Assembly: GCF_024519725.1 (NCBI RefSeq)
Contig: NZ_JALJRK010000003.1
Span: 62,001-126,000, forward strand
Direction of reading: 5' to 3'
DNA length: 64,000 nucleotides
Source: Microvirga sp. Mcv34
GTDB taxonomy: Bacteria; Pseudomonadota; Alphaproteobacteria; Rhizobiales; Beijerinckiaceae
Of this stretch, positions 45,359-54,530 are shown in pieces. The position numbers and the translations under genes were made by a program. A model generated the notes under the pieces. The model was not told the DNA's origin. It saw only the letters and a list, made by a program, of their open reading frames with translations, and made no database searches. Every line of letters starts with the position of its first letter. Position 1 is the stretch's first letter.

Positions 45359-47569
45359 TTAGGGCATCGCGACCCGGCGACGGACATCCACCGCAGCGGA
45401 GCCGCCGGTGGTTTCCGGAGCCTTACCCGTCGTCACCGAACGGTCGACCGACTGGAACAGGGTGCCGATACCGCCAAGGACCTCGTAGGACTTGCGGGAG
45501 AGCGTACCGGCCAGGAAAGACTGGGCGGGGGTCTGGGCCTGGTCGGCCGACTGACCCTTCGAGGAGGCGACCCGGAACGCATTGGCCGGGCTTGCTCCGG
45601 GGATGGGACGGATCTCGAGGTTCTGATGGGCGAGGCCCATTACCTCGTGCCATGTCATCGCCGGAAGCGTGCCGCCGGTCATCTCGTTCATGGGGCGGGA
45701 ATCGTCATTGCCGTACCAGACGCTCGCGACGAGATTGCCCGTATAGCCAACGAACCAGGCATCCTTATAGCCGTTGGTGGTCCCGGTTTTTCCGGCGGCC
45801 GGGATGCCTTCGAGTGCGGCGCGCTTGCCGGTGCCTTCCTCGACCACCTTGTTGAGCATGAAGTTCATGTCGTTGACGACCCGAGTGTCGAGCACCTGCT
45901 TGGGCGGCGTGTCCCGGTCGTGCCGGTAGATGACCTCGCCCGACGAGTTGCGGACCTCCCAGGCGGCATAGGGGTCGGCTCGGTAGCCGCCATTGGCGAA
46001 GACCGCGTACGAAGCCGCCATATCGATGGGCGTGACCTCGGCGGCGCCGATCGGCAGCGAGCTCGAATCGGTCAGCGGGTGGGTGAGGCCCATGCGCTTG
46101 GCCGTATCGACGATGACGGCGCGGCCGGCCTTGGCGTTGCCCTTGCCGATCTCGACGGACATCTGGACCGGGATCGAGTTGATGGAGCGGGCGAGGGCGG
46201 AGACGAGCGGCATGGCGCCTGCGAAGGAGCGGCCGTAGTTCTGCGGACACCAGTTGCCGAGGCAGATCGGCCGGTCGACGACCGTCGAGTTGGGCCGCAG
46301 CTTCGGGTTGGTGGTCAGGGCGGCGGCATACACGAACGGCTTGAAGGACGAGCCCGGCTGGCGCAGCCCCGCCGTGGCGCGGTTGAACTGGCTCTGGCCG
46401 TAATCGCGCCCGCCGACGATGGTGCGGACCGCGCCGTCCACGTCCATGACGACGATGGCGCCCTGGCCCGCCCTGTACTGACGGCCGTGCTGGCGCAGCA
46501 TGTTCTCCAGGGTCTCTTCCGTATGCCGCTGGAGCGCTGTGTCGAGCGGCGTCTTCACGATCAGCACCCGCTCGTGACCGAACTTCTTCTCGGCCGCGAG
46601 CGCCTTCACCTGTTCGAAGGCCCAATCGAGATAGAAGTCCGGGGTTGTCTCGCGCTGGCGGTTGACCGGGGTCGCCGGATTGCGCCGGGCCGTCTGGATC
46701 TGTCCTTCCGTCAGGAAGCCGGCCTCGACCATGTTACGCAGGACCTCGTTCGCCCGGGCGCGGGCCGCCGGCAGGTTCACGTGCGGGGCATATTTGGTCG
46801 GGGCCTTGAACAGGCCGGCCAGCATGGCGGATTCCGCCAGGGTCAACTCCTTGGCCGGCTTGCCGAAATAGTAATCCGCCGCCGCCACGACGCCGTGGGC
46901 GCCGCCGCCCATATAGGCCCGGTCGAGATAATGTTTGAGGATTTCGTCCTTGGTCAGGTGGAATTCGAGCCAGACCGCCAGGAAAGCTTCCTTGATCTTG
47001 CGCTCCAGGGAGCGCTCGTTGGTGAGGAAGAGGTTCTTGGCCAACTGCTGGGTGATGGAGGAGCCGCCCTGCACGACGCCACCGCCCTGGGTGTTCACGA
47101 CGAGCGCACGCAGGGTGCCGATCGGATCGATACCCCAGTGATCGTAGAAGCGTCGGTCTTCCGTCGCCAGCGCTGCCTTGATCATGTAGTCGGGAAAATC
47201 CTCGAGCTTGTAGGAATCGTCCAGGTGGAGGCCGCGCCGCCCGACCTCCTGGCCGTAGCGGTCGAGGAAGGTGACGGCGAGATCCTGGGTCTTCAGCCAG
47301 TCATCCTCTGTCTCCCGGAAGGCCGGCAGCGCGAGCGCCAGCATCACGATGCCCCCTGCGGCGCCGAGGGTCGTCGCCTCGCTGGTCAGGTCGAGGATGC
47401 CGCGAAGGGACCCACGAAACCGCAGACACCTCATCTTCTCCGAGTACCAGCCCCACGCGCTGCCCAGCCCGCGCCCGCTCTGGTACAGCGTCGAGTTGAG
47501 CCACGCGTCGAACCACAGCGCGCCGCGCTTGATCCGCGTCATAAGAGGAATTGGGGGCTTCTGACTCAC
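45359..47569 (-). CDS. Penicillin-binding protein 1A-type transglycosylase/transpeptidase
   Basis: Bifunctional peptidoglycan synthase of 736 residues. A membrane segment lies at about residues 65-85 (GGIVMLALALPAF). The glycosyltransferase (GT51) domain shows ATEDRRFYDHWGIDP with catalytic Glu, and QGGSSITQQLAKNLFL. The transpeptidase domain has the acyl-Ser in QPGSSFKPFVYAA (about residue 409), SIN in ALARSINSIPVQ, and KTGTTN. The C-terminus is a Ser/Thr-rich tail. First gene of the operon that includes DUF1214 and DUF1254. Confidence 0.93.
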   Translation of the reverse strand: MSQKPPIPLMTRIKRGALWFDAWLNSTLYQSGRGLGSAWGWYSEKMRCLRFRGSLRGILDLTSEATTLGAAGGIVMLALALPAFRETEDDWLKTQDLAVTFLDRYGQEVGRRGLHLDDSYKLEDFPDYMIKAALATEDRRFYDHWGIDPIGTLRALVVNTQGGGVVQGGSSITQQLAKNLFLTNERSLERKIKEAFLAVWLEFHLTKDEILKHYLDRAYMGGGAHGVVAAADYYFGKPAKELTLAESAMLAGLFKAPTKYAPHVNLPAARARANEVLRNMVEAGFLTEGQIQTARRNPATPVNRQRETTPDFYLDWAFEQVKALAAEKKFGHERVLIVKTPLDTALQRHTEETLENMLRQHGRQYRAGQGAIVVMDVDGAVRTIVGGRDYGQSQFNRATAGLRQPGSSFKPFVYAAALTTNPKLRPNSTVVDRPICLGNWCPQNYGRSFAGAMPLVSALARSINSIPVQMSVEIGKGNAKAGRAVIVDTAKRMGLTHPLTDSSSLPIGAAEVTPIDMAASYAVFANGGYRADPYAAWEVRNSSGEVIYRHDRDTPPKQVLDTRVVNDMNFMLNKVVEEGTGKRAALEGIPAAGKTGTTNGYKDAWFVGYTGNLVASVWYGNDDSRPMNEMTGGTLPAMTWHEVMGLAHQNLEIRPIPGASPANAFRVASSKGQSADQAQTPAQSFLAGTLSRKSYEVLGGIGTLFQSVDRSVTTGKAPETTGGSAAVDVRRRVAMP

Positions 47570-47781
47570 GACGGTCCTCGAACAGGTCGGGGCCTGACCT
47601 GCCTATTTTATGATGTTCGAATGTCCTACCGGCAATACCGAAGCGTGGCGATGCCGATATATATAACTCAGAACCTTGTTTGTAGGTTCACAGAGATTTA
47701 CCTCTTCCGAAGGATAAGCTGCCCAGTGTGCGGCTTAGCACCTTCCCTCAAACCGCCTCAAAGAGACGTCAAAGCGCCCAC

Positions 47782-48285
47782 ATGCCAAATGCCGCACCCC
47801 TCTTTCACCCTCAGCCGGAGGAGCAACCCTTCTGGCGCGTGACGCCGCTCGAAGCCATGACCATGGACGAGTGGGAGAGCCTGTGCGACGGCTGCGGCCG
47901 CTGCTGCCTCGTCAAGCTCGAGGACGAGGACACGGCCGAGGTGATGTACACGGACGTAGGCTGCACCCTCCTGAACGACCAGACCTGCCGCTGCCGAGAC
48001 TACCCGAACCGCCAGGCCAAGGTGGCCGATTGCGTGCGCCTCACGCCCCAGGCCGTGCGGAGCCTTTCCTGGCTGCCGAATACCTGCGCCTATCGGCTCC
48101 TGGCCGAGGGGCAGGACCTCTATTGGTGGCACCCGCTCGTCTCCGGCGATCCGGAGACGGTCCATGCGGCCGGAATCTCCGTCCGCGACCGGGTCGCTGG
48201 CCCGGAAGAGGATTTCACCGTCGCCGAACTCCTGGAGCGGATCACCAACTGGCCCATGGAGGATCCCAGTACCCGTCGGGACTGA
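47782..48285 (+). CDS. YcgN family cysteine cluster protein (UPF0260)
   Basis: A 167-residue protein with the YcgN-type metal-binding cysteines: [14 protein letters not shown], then [18 protein letters not shown] and VADCVRLTP. The Cys pattern suggests an Fe-S or zinc centre. Function unknown in any organism to my knowledge. The Met at 47782 begins the conserved region; an in-frame start 18 codons earlier is unsupported. It is divergent from PBP1A with a 210-bp AT-rich promoter gap. Confidence 0.88.
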   Translation: MPNAAPLFHPQPEEQPFWRVTPLEAMTMDEWESLCDGCGRCCLVKLEDEDTAEVMYTDVGCTLLNDQTCRCRDYPNRQAKVADCVRLTPQAVRSLSWLPNTCAYRLLAEGQDLYWWHPLVSGDPETVHAAGISVRDRVAGPEEDFTVAELLERITNWPMEDPSTRRD

Positions 48286-48529
48286 AGGTTCGAGGGCAAA
48301 GCGTCGCAGATTGCGACATGGCGATCACTCCTGACGCCGTCGGCCCTCCTAGGGAAAACATGGAAAGACGCTGCCTGATCGCAGCGTTCGTGCAGCAATA
48401 TCCGCGAACTTGGCGACCAAATACCCCTTCTGGAGTAGTTGCCAGTGCCACTCCCGCCCGGCAACCCTCATCGGACTTAGAGCGGTTCTGATTTCATTTC
48501 TTCAGAATATTTTCCGAATAGGGTGTTTT

Positions 48530-49921
48530 ATGTCTGCGATTGCTACTTATAGCCTGACTGGCAATGCGTATATCGATGGCGTTCTCGGTGATTACAAATG
48601 GGCTGCGAACAGCGTAACTTATAGTTTCCCGATGAGCGGATCCATCTACGGGAGTTCGTACGGTTCAGGGGAGAACACGACGAATTTCGCAAGCCTCGGC
48701 TCGATTCAGCAGACAACCGCCCGCAACGCGCTGAAGGCCTATGCCTCCGTTGCGAATTTGACCTTCACGGAAGTGGCTGAAACGGCAACCCAGCACGCCG
48801 ATGTGCGCTTGGCCATGTCGGATGCGACGCCCACCGCATGGGCTTACCTCCCCTCGACGGCAGCAGAGGGTGGGGACGTATGGTTCAATCTTTCCAATGC
48901 GTACTTCGCCAGTCCTGCGAAGGGCAATTATGCCTATATGGTTTTCCTGCACGAACTCGGACATGCGATCGGGCTCGAACATTCGCATGAAGGCAACATC
49001 ATGCCGCAGGACCGGGATTCCCTGGAATACACGGTCATGAGCTACCGCTCCTACATCGGAGGCTCGACGACGTCCGGTTACACCAATGAGACTTGGGGCT
49101 TCGCCCAGTCCCTGATGATGTATGACATTGCAGCCGTCCAGCACATGTATGGGGCGAATTATGCCACGAACAGCGGCAACTCGACCTATTCCTGGAGCCC
49201 GACCACGGGCGAGATGAGCATCAACGGCGTGGCCCAGGGGACCCCCGGCGATAACAGGGTCTTCCTGACGATCTGGGACGGCGGCGGCAACGACACGTAT
49301 AATCTCTCCAACTATACGACCAATCTGAAGGTTGACCTGCGCCCGGGCGAATGGACCAAGACCTCCAGCACTCAGCTTGCGAAGCTGAGCTGGGACGGTT
49401 CGAAGGTCGCAGTCGGCAACGTTGCCAATGCCTTGCTCTACCAGGGTGACACTCGATCCCTCATCGAGAACGCGGTCGGCGGCTCAGGAAACGATTCGAT
49501 CACCGGCAATCAGGGCGCAAACCAGCTCACAGGCGGCGCGGGGGCGGACAAGCTGTCCGGGCTGGATGGGGCGGACCTGCTGAATGGTGGCTTCGGAGCC
49601 GATACGCTTTCCGGCGGCAGCGGCGCGGACATCTTCGATTTCAAATCCGTCAAGGACTCCGCCTCGAGCGCCCGCGACACGATCATGGACTTCGTGCACG
49701 GCACGGACCATATCGATCTGCGCAGTATCGATGCCAGCACGACGGTCCGCGGCGATCAGGCGTTCTCGTTCATCGGCGGTGCGGGTTTCTCGGGCCATGC
49801 CGCCCAGCTGAACTTCAGCGGAGGTGTGCTGGCGGGGGACGTGAACGGCGACAAGATCGCTGACTTTCGCATCAACATTGCGGGTATCTCGACATTGACG
49901 TCCGCCGACTTTTATCTCTGA
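48530..49921 (+). CDS. M10 (serralysin-like) metalloprotease with RTX repeats
   Basis: Secreted zinc protease of 463 residues. The zinc site HELGHAIGLEH is at residues 141-151, followed by the Met-turn VMSYRSY. The C-terminal half carries calcium-binding RTX nonapeptides (GGSGNDSITG, GGAGADKLSG, GGFGADTLSG, GGSGADIFDF) and ends in STLTSADFYL. RTX C-termini direct type I secretion; no transporter genes are in the window. There is no N-terminal signal peptide, as expected. The ATG is preceded by a weak ribosome binding site. Confidence 0.92.
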   Translation: MSAIATYSLTGNAYIDGVLGDYKWAANSVTYSFPMSGSIYGSSYGSGENTTNFASLGSIQQTTARNALKAYASVANLTFTEVAETATQHADVRLAMSDATPTAWAYLPSTAAEGGDVWFNLSNAYFASPAKGNYAYMVFLHELGHAIGLEHSHEGNIMPQDRDSLEYTVMSYRSYIGGSTTSGYTNETWGFAQSLMMYDIAAVQHMYGANYATNSGNSTYSWSPTTGEMSINGVAQGTPGDNRVFLTIWDGGGNDTYNLSNYTTNLKVDLRPGEWTKTSSTQLAKLSWDGSKVAVGNVANALLYQGDTRSLIENAVGGSGNDSITGNQGANQLTGGAGADKLSGLDGADLLNGGFGADTLSGGSGADIFDFKSVKDSASSARDTIMDFVHGTDHIDLRSIDASTTVRGDQAFSFIGGAGFSGHAAQLNFSGGVLAGDVNGDKIADFRINIAGISTLTSADFYL

Positions 49922-49944
49922 TGAAGTCTCATGAGGTGACGCCG

Positions 49945-50166
49945 ATGAGCGATTGGGTCGATTTCGACCAATGGCAGAACTGCGCACAAATGGCGCGGCC
50001 GGGATTTGTGTTCGAGGTCCGGAACGGTGAGGGAAGGAGTCTGCTGACCACCTGTACCGTTCCGCTCCAACTGCCGGCCGATTGGAGGTCGCCGCCCGTG
50101 CATTTCCGCCTGGTTGAAGAGCCTAAGCCGCGTCACTCGCATCCCATCCCGAAACCGAAATCCTGA
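49945..50166 (+). CDS. Small hypothetical protein downstream of the RTX protease
   Basis: A 73-residue protein starting MSDWVDFDQWQNCAQMARPG, with FVFEVRNGEGRSLLTTCTVP in the middle and a Pro/His-rich tail. GAGGTGA lies upstream of this ATG. A longer start at 49921 would overlap the protease stop codon (TGATG). Position suggests co-expression with the protease. Serralysins often have small inhibitor genes next to them, but this protein has no signal peptide and does not resemble the known inhibitor fold. Confidence 0.55.
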   Translation: MSDWVDFDQWQNCAQMARPGFVFEVRNGEGRSLLTTCTVPLQLPADWRSPPVHFRLVEEPKPRHSHPIPKPKS

Positions 50167-50220
50167 CGTTCCGGGCGGAATGGTCGCGCCAATCATGGGC
50201 CTGGTGCTTCTTTCTAATGC

Positions 50221-50565
50221 CTATTGCGCGGGTTTCCGGCGTGGCGTCACCGTCGGGGTCGTGCCCTGCGCGACCTGCAGGCAGGTGAGCATGTCGACAT
50301 AGCTCGGCGTCCCGCCGATCTGCGCCTCCCGCGCACAGGTCGTGCGCAGGCCTTCGGCCGTGCTGCTCCAGATGTCTCGAAGCTGGCGTTCGGCTGCCGT
50401 CTCGTCCCTCATACAGCTCTCGTAGGGGTTCGTATCCTGCGGGGTGAGAGGCTGAGCCTCCTTGCAGGTTGCCTCGACATTGAACCGGGGAAGCTGCTGC
50501 GCCATGGCGGGGATGCCTGGAAGGCATCCGAGCAGCGTAATCGTACAGAGCGTATATGCCTTCAT
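50221..50565 (-). CDS. Secreted hypothetical protein
   Basis: A 114-residue protein with a signal peptide (YTLCTITLLGCLPGIPAMAQQ). The mature part has four Cys residues spaced for disulfides (ATCKEAQ, YESCMRD, TTCAREA, LTCLQVA) in a helical pattern similar to lysozyme-inhibitor-like small periplasmic proteins. No family is assigned with confidence. Confidence 0.7.
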   Translation of the reverse strand: MKAYTLCTITLLGCLPGIPAMAQQLPRFNVEATCKEAQPLTPQDTNPYESCMRDETAAERQLRDIWSSTAEGLRTTCAREAQIGGTPSYVDMLTCLQVAQGTTPTVTPRRKPAQ

Positions 50566-50681
50566 GGCGGGCTCCCTGGGCGGCGCATCATTTCAGATCC
50601 GTTCGAGCCTGACGTAAATCCACCTAAGCCTTTAGATCCGTGCCGCAGGACGAGAGCTCGACTCCTGGGCTAGTCCGGAGG

Positions 50682-51764
50682 TCATGGGCTCGCCTCTTTC
50701 TTTGGATCGCTGCCGGATTCGCCAGGGACCTCCGTGTGCTCCCCGAGGGTCTCACGCACGTAGAGCTTCTTGACGAGCACATAGGCCACCACCGCGAGCG
50801 GGAAGCCGAAGATCAGGCCGAAGGCGCCGAACAGGGCGCTGCCGATCAGGATGGCGAACAACGCCAGCGCCGGCGGGATGCTGATGACGCTGCGCGCCAC
50901 GAGCGGAAAGATGATGTTGCCTTCAACCTGCTGGATAGCAATGACCGCGAGCACCGTCCAGAGCGCCGTCTCTCCGCTCACGCCGAAGGCGATCAGGACG
51001 GCGGGCAGTGCCCCGAGGATCGGGCCGAGGAAGGGAATGAAATCGGCCAAGCCAGCAATGAGGCCGAGCGCGATGGCCGAGGGCAGGCCGATCAGCCAGA
51101 AGGCGATGGTCGAGAGGATTGCCACGCAGGACATCGCAATCAGCTGGGCCGTGAGCCACAGCTTCAGCGCCTGCCCCGACGCCTCCAGCGAACTCTCCAC
51201 GCGGGCATGATGGCGCATGGGAAAGAGTTTGACGAAGCCTTGCTTGTAGAGACGTGGTGCGGCCGCGATGTAGAGGCCTGCGAGCACCACCAGGGCGAAA
51301 TCGGCAAGCCCATTGAGAATCGCGCCGCCGATCCCCGCAAGGCGCGCCGCCATGCCGCCGACGGGTGCGTTGCTCATGATTTCGGACAGGTCATCGCTGA
51401 CGGCGCCGAGGCCGAGCTGCTTGGCGAAGTTGTCGATGGCTAGGGGAAGTTGCTCAACCACGTTCGAGAATTGAGACCTTACCTGCGTTCCGAACAACGC
51501 GATGATGGCGAGGAACACTGCGAAGATGACGAGGGCGGCGACGGTCAGGCTCCAGCGTTCAGGAACCTTGAGATAATGCACGAGCGCATCCGAGGCCGCG
51601 TGCAGCAGGAGCGCCACGAGAACGGAACCGAAGGCGAGAAGGAGAACGTCCGACAGCTTCCACAGCAGGAGGGCTAACACGCCTATGCCGAGCACGATGA
51701 GAGTTTTTCGGACGAACTCCGCATCTCCCATAAATCCCCGCACGGAACGGTTCTGATCATCCAT
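50682..51764 (-). CDS. AI-2E family transporter (PerM/TqsA-like)
   Basis: Inner-membrane permease of 360 residues with about eight hydrophobic segments in the AI-2E arrangement: two near the N-terminus (TLIVLGIGVLALLLWKLSDV), a central soluble part, then GLIAGLADFIPFLGPILGALPAVLIAF, which is the conserved family motif. Despite the name, most members do not carry autoinducer-2, and some are Na+/H+ antiporters, so the substrate is unknown. Confidence 0.9.
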   Translation of the reverse strand: MDDQNRSVRGFMGDAEFVRKTLIVLGIGVLALLLWKLSDVLLLAFGSVLVALLLHAASDALVHYLKVPERWSLTVAALVIFAVFLAIIALFGTQVRSQFSNVVEQLPLAIDNFAKQLGLGAVSDDLSEIMSNAPVGGMAARLAGIGGAILNGLADFALVVLAGLYIAAAPRLYKQGFVKLFPMRHHARVESSLEASGQALKLWLTAQLIAMSCVAILSTIAFWLIGLPSAIALGLIAGLADFIPFLGPILGALPAVLIAFGVSGETALWTVLAVIAIQQVEGNIIFPLVARSVISIPPALALFAILIGSALFGAFGLIFGFPLAVVAYVLVKKLYVRETLGEHTEVPGESGSDPKKEASP

Positions 51765-51956
51765 CGTTTACGCCTCACCTTTGACCTTGTGACAATCAAG
51801 GCGGCCGAGCTCGGTTCCCATCGCGTACGGTGATGTATAACTAGGTTAATACAAAAACCGTATTCTCAAATTGAGCAGCATCGATTTTAAGGAATTGGTC
51901 ATTTTTGCGGAACGTATTTCGGTATCCAAGGTTATTGTGACATGGAGGGAATGGAA

Positions 51957-52100
51957 ATGACCTCACAAGTCATCTGTTTTATTCTTGGCACTGTATTTCC
52001 GCTTGCCACGGTGGGGTGGTTGTTCGTCCACTGATGAACATCATCAATACTTTGCCGCCTGGAAGGCATGTGCCGGAATTTGCGTTTGAGTCCCGCGTAA
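51957..52100 (+). CDS. 47-residue single-span membrane microprotein
   Basis: A short open frame, MTSQVICFILGTVFPLATVG and on to ELRLSPA. GGAGG lies eight bases upstream (51944-51948), and a strong terminator follows 2 bp after the stop codon. Residues 5-23 are a likely membrane segment, with a positively charged tail (RPLMN, PPGRH, ELRL). An in-frame ATG five codons earlier overlaps the ribosome binding site. No family recognised; the coding call rests on ribosome binding site, hydrophobicity and terminator. Confidence 0.5.
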
Positions 52101-52102
52101 CG

Positions 52103-52134
52103 AAAAGCCCGCCTGAACCATCAGGCGGGCTTTT
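52103..52134. terminator. Bidirectional terminator
   Basis: AAAAGCCCGCCTGA (52103-52116) and its perfect complement (52121-52134) enclose ACCA. Read either way, the stem ends in TTTT. It separates the plus-strand 47-residue frame from the minus-strand glycine-zipper gene ending at 52158. Confidence 0.9.
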
Positions 52135-52157
52135 CGGTGCTTGTACGGCTTCGATCT

Positions 52158-52472
52158 TTACCGGATGACCTCCGTGCAGGCCTGATTGCCGCGGGTATCC
52201 ACCGTGCAGGTCCGCTGCCTGATGGACCCAGTCGTCGCCGCATCCGGAACAACGACGACATGCGGGCTGGTTTGTGCCCTGGCGTTCTGCTCGGCGAGGC
52301 CGCCCGCGATGCCGCCGACCCCGGCCCCGACGACCGCGCCCACAGGTCCGCCGACGATGGCGCCGGTGACGGCTCCTGTCGCGACGCCCGCAGCCGTGCC
52401 CTCCTGTGCCGAAGCGATGTGGGGCACAACGAAAAGAGAAGCGGTTGCGGCAATGAAAGCAATACTACGCAT
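52158..52472 (-). CDS. Secreted glycine-zipper protein
   Basis: A 104-residue protein with signal peptide (IAFIAATASLFVVPHIASAQ) and a glycine-zipper segment in which Gly recurs every four residues (GAVTGAIVGGPVGAVVGAGV). A short C-terminal part has two Cys (TCTVDTRGNQACTEV). Such proteins are usually periplasmic or outer-membrane associated, with envelope-stress context. Function not known. Confidence 0.75.
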   Translation of the reverse strand: MRSIAFIAATASLFVVPHIASAQEGTAAGVATGAVTGAIVGGPVGAVVGAGVGGIAGGLAEQNARAQTSPHVVVVPDAATTGSIRQRTCTVDTRGNQACTEVIR

Positions 52473-52557
52473 AACTCATTCCTGCATCGGTAATATTCCG
52501 ATGAAGAACGCCGGCGTTATGCTTCAGGTTCCGGAAACAGAGAGAAGATGCGGATTA

Positions 52558-53148
52558 TTACTTTGTGGCGGCGGCCGCACGCTTGGTCAATTCTTTTCTT
52601 AATGTCTCTGGAAGATCGATCCCGGTCAGTCGCCACGTGGTGTTGCTCAGGCGAAGCGTCATCTTGAACTGCCGGTTCTTCGGCTCATCCACCGGGACCG
52701 GGATGGTAATCGAGCGAAAACCTTGCGACTCAGACAGGACGAATGTCCGCCAAGCTTTCTCGATGGACGCTGCATCGAGGCCCAGAGGGGTGAATATTCC
52801 GCTGCCGCCCGTCGCTGCCTCGTAACGCTGCAACTGCCCGTCGTCGAGGAGATCGAGGAGGGCGTGCGGTGTGATGAGTTCCTCGAGAACGGGGTTGAGC
52901 GTTGCAGTTCCGGCCTGTGCGGCCGTCTGCGGGTCCAAGCCGCCGAGATCCTGCGTCTTGAGAAATTGGCCCAGGATCTGTCGGGCCAGGGAGGCGCGAA
53001 GTGCGTTGAAGTTCACGCGCTCCGTGATCCGGTCCATGTCCCTGGCTTCAACGGCCTTGGCCAGGTCGTAGAGCGCAACGAAAGGCGAGACCATGAAGAT
53101 GGCCCAGGCCAGAAGGATGAGAAAGCTGATCCGCAAAGTCCAGCGCAT
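52558..53148 (-). CDS. DUF2939 family protein
   Basis: A 196-residue protein with an N-terminal membrane anchor (ISFLILLAWAIFMVSPFVAL) and a periplasmic domain starting YDLAKAVEARDMDRITERVNFNALRAS, diagnostic of DUF2939. The C-terminal beta-rich part (NRQFKMTLRLSNTTWRLTGIDLP) ends in a basic tail. Role unknown. Lies downstream of the TRAP binding-protein gene but is separated by a terminator. Confidence 0.85.
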   Translation of the reverse strand: MRWTLRISFLILLAWAIFMVSPFVALYDLAKAVEARDMDRITERVNFNALRASLARQILGQFLKTQDLGGLDPQTAAQAGTATLNPVLEELITPHALLDLLDDGQLQRYEAATGGSGIFTPLGLDAASIEKAWRTFVLSESQGFRSITIPVPVDEPKNRQFKMTLRLSNTTWRLTGIDLPETLRKELTKRAAAATK

Positions 53149-53257
53149 CGTCCAGGAAGTGCCTCTGAAGGGAAGGGAATTCTTGCCGTAGAGTTGAAGC
53201 CGTCAAGAACGATGCCTCGACGTGAACGACTTCATGTGGGGATCGCGCGGGCAACAA

Positions 53258-53285
53258 AAAAGGGCGACTGGAAGGTCGCCCTTTT
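53258..53285 (-). terminator. Terminator of the TRAP binding-protein gene
   Basis: AAAAGGGCGAC (53258-53268) pairs with GTCGCCCTTTT (53275-53285) around TGGAAG. It lies 22 bp after the stop codon of the minus-strand TRAP gene, and on that strand the stem is followed by a T-rich run. Confidence 0.9.
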
Positions 53286-53306
53286 CAGGATTGTCTTTGG
53301 TGAAGA

Positions 53307-54437
<1,131 letters not shown>

Positions 54438-54530
54438 CTATTGACACTAAATTAGGTTGCGTTCGCAAGAAGCCTGACGGCTCTATCGACTAATGATCTA
54501 TGCCCCTTGTGAAAACGTCCTCGCTCGTGC

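Noticed and set aside
45350..47842. Plus-strand open frame of 830 codons opposite the PBP1A gene
   Set aside because: It is a high-GC antisense shadow: composition is Arg/Gly/Val/Asp-rich without domains, while the minus strand encodes a complete PBP1A with all catalytic motifs.
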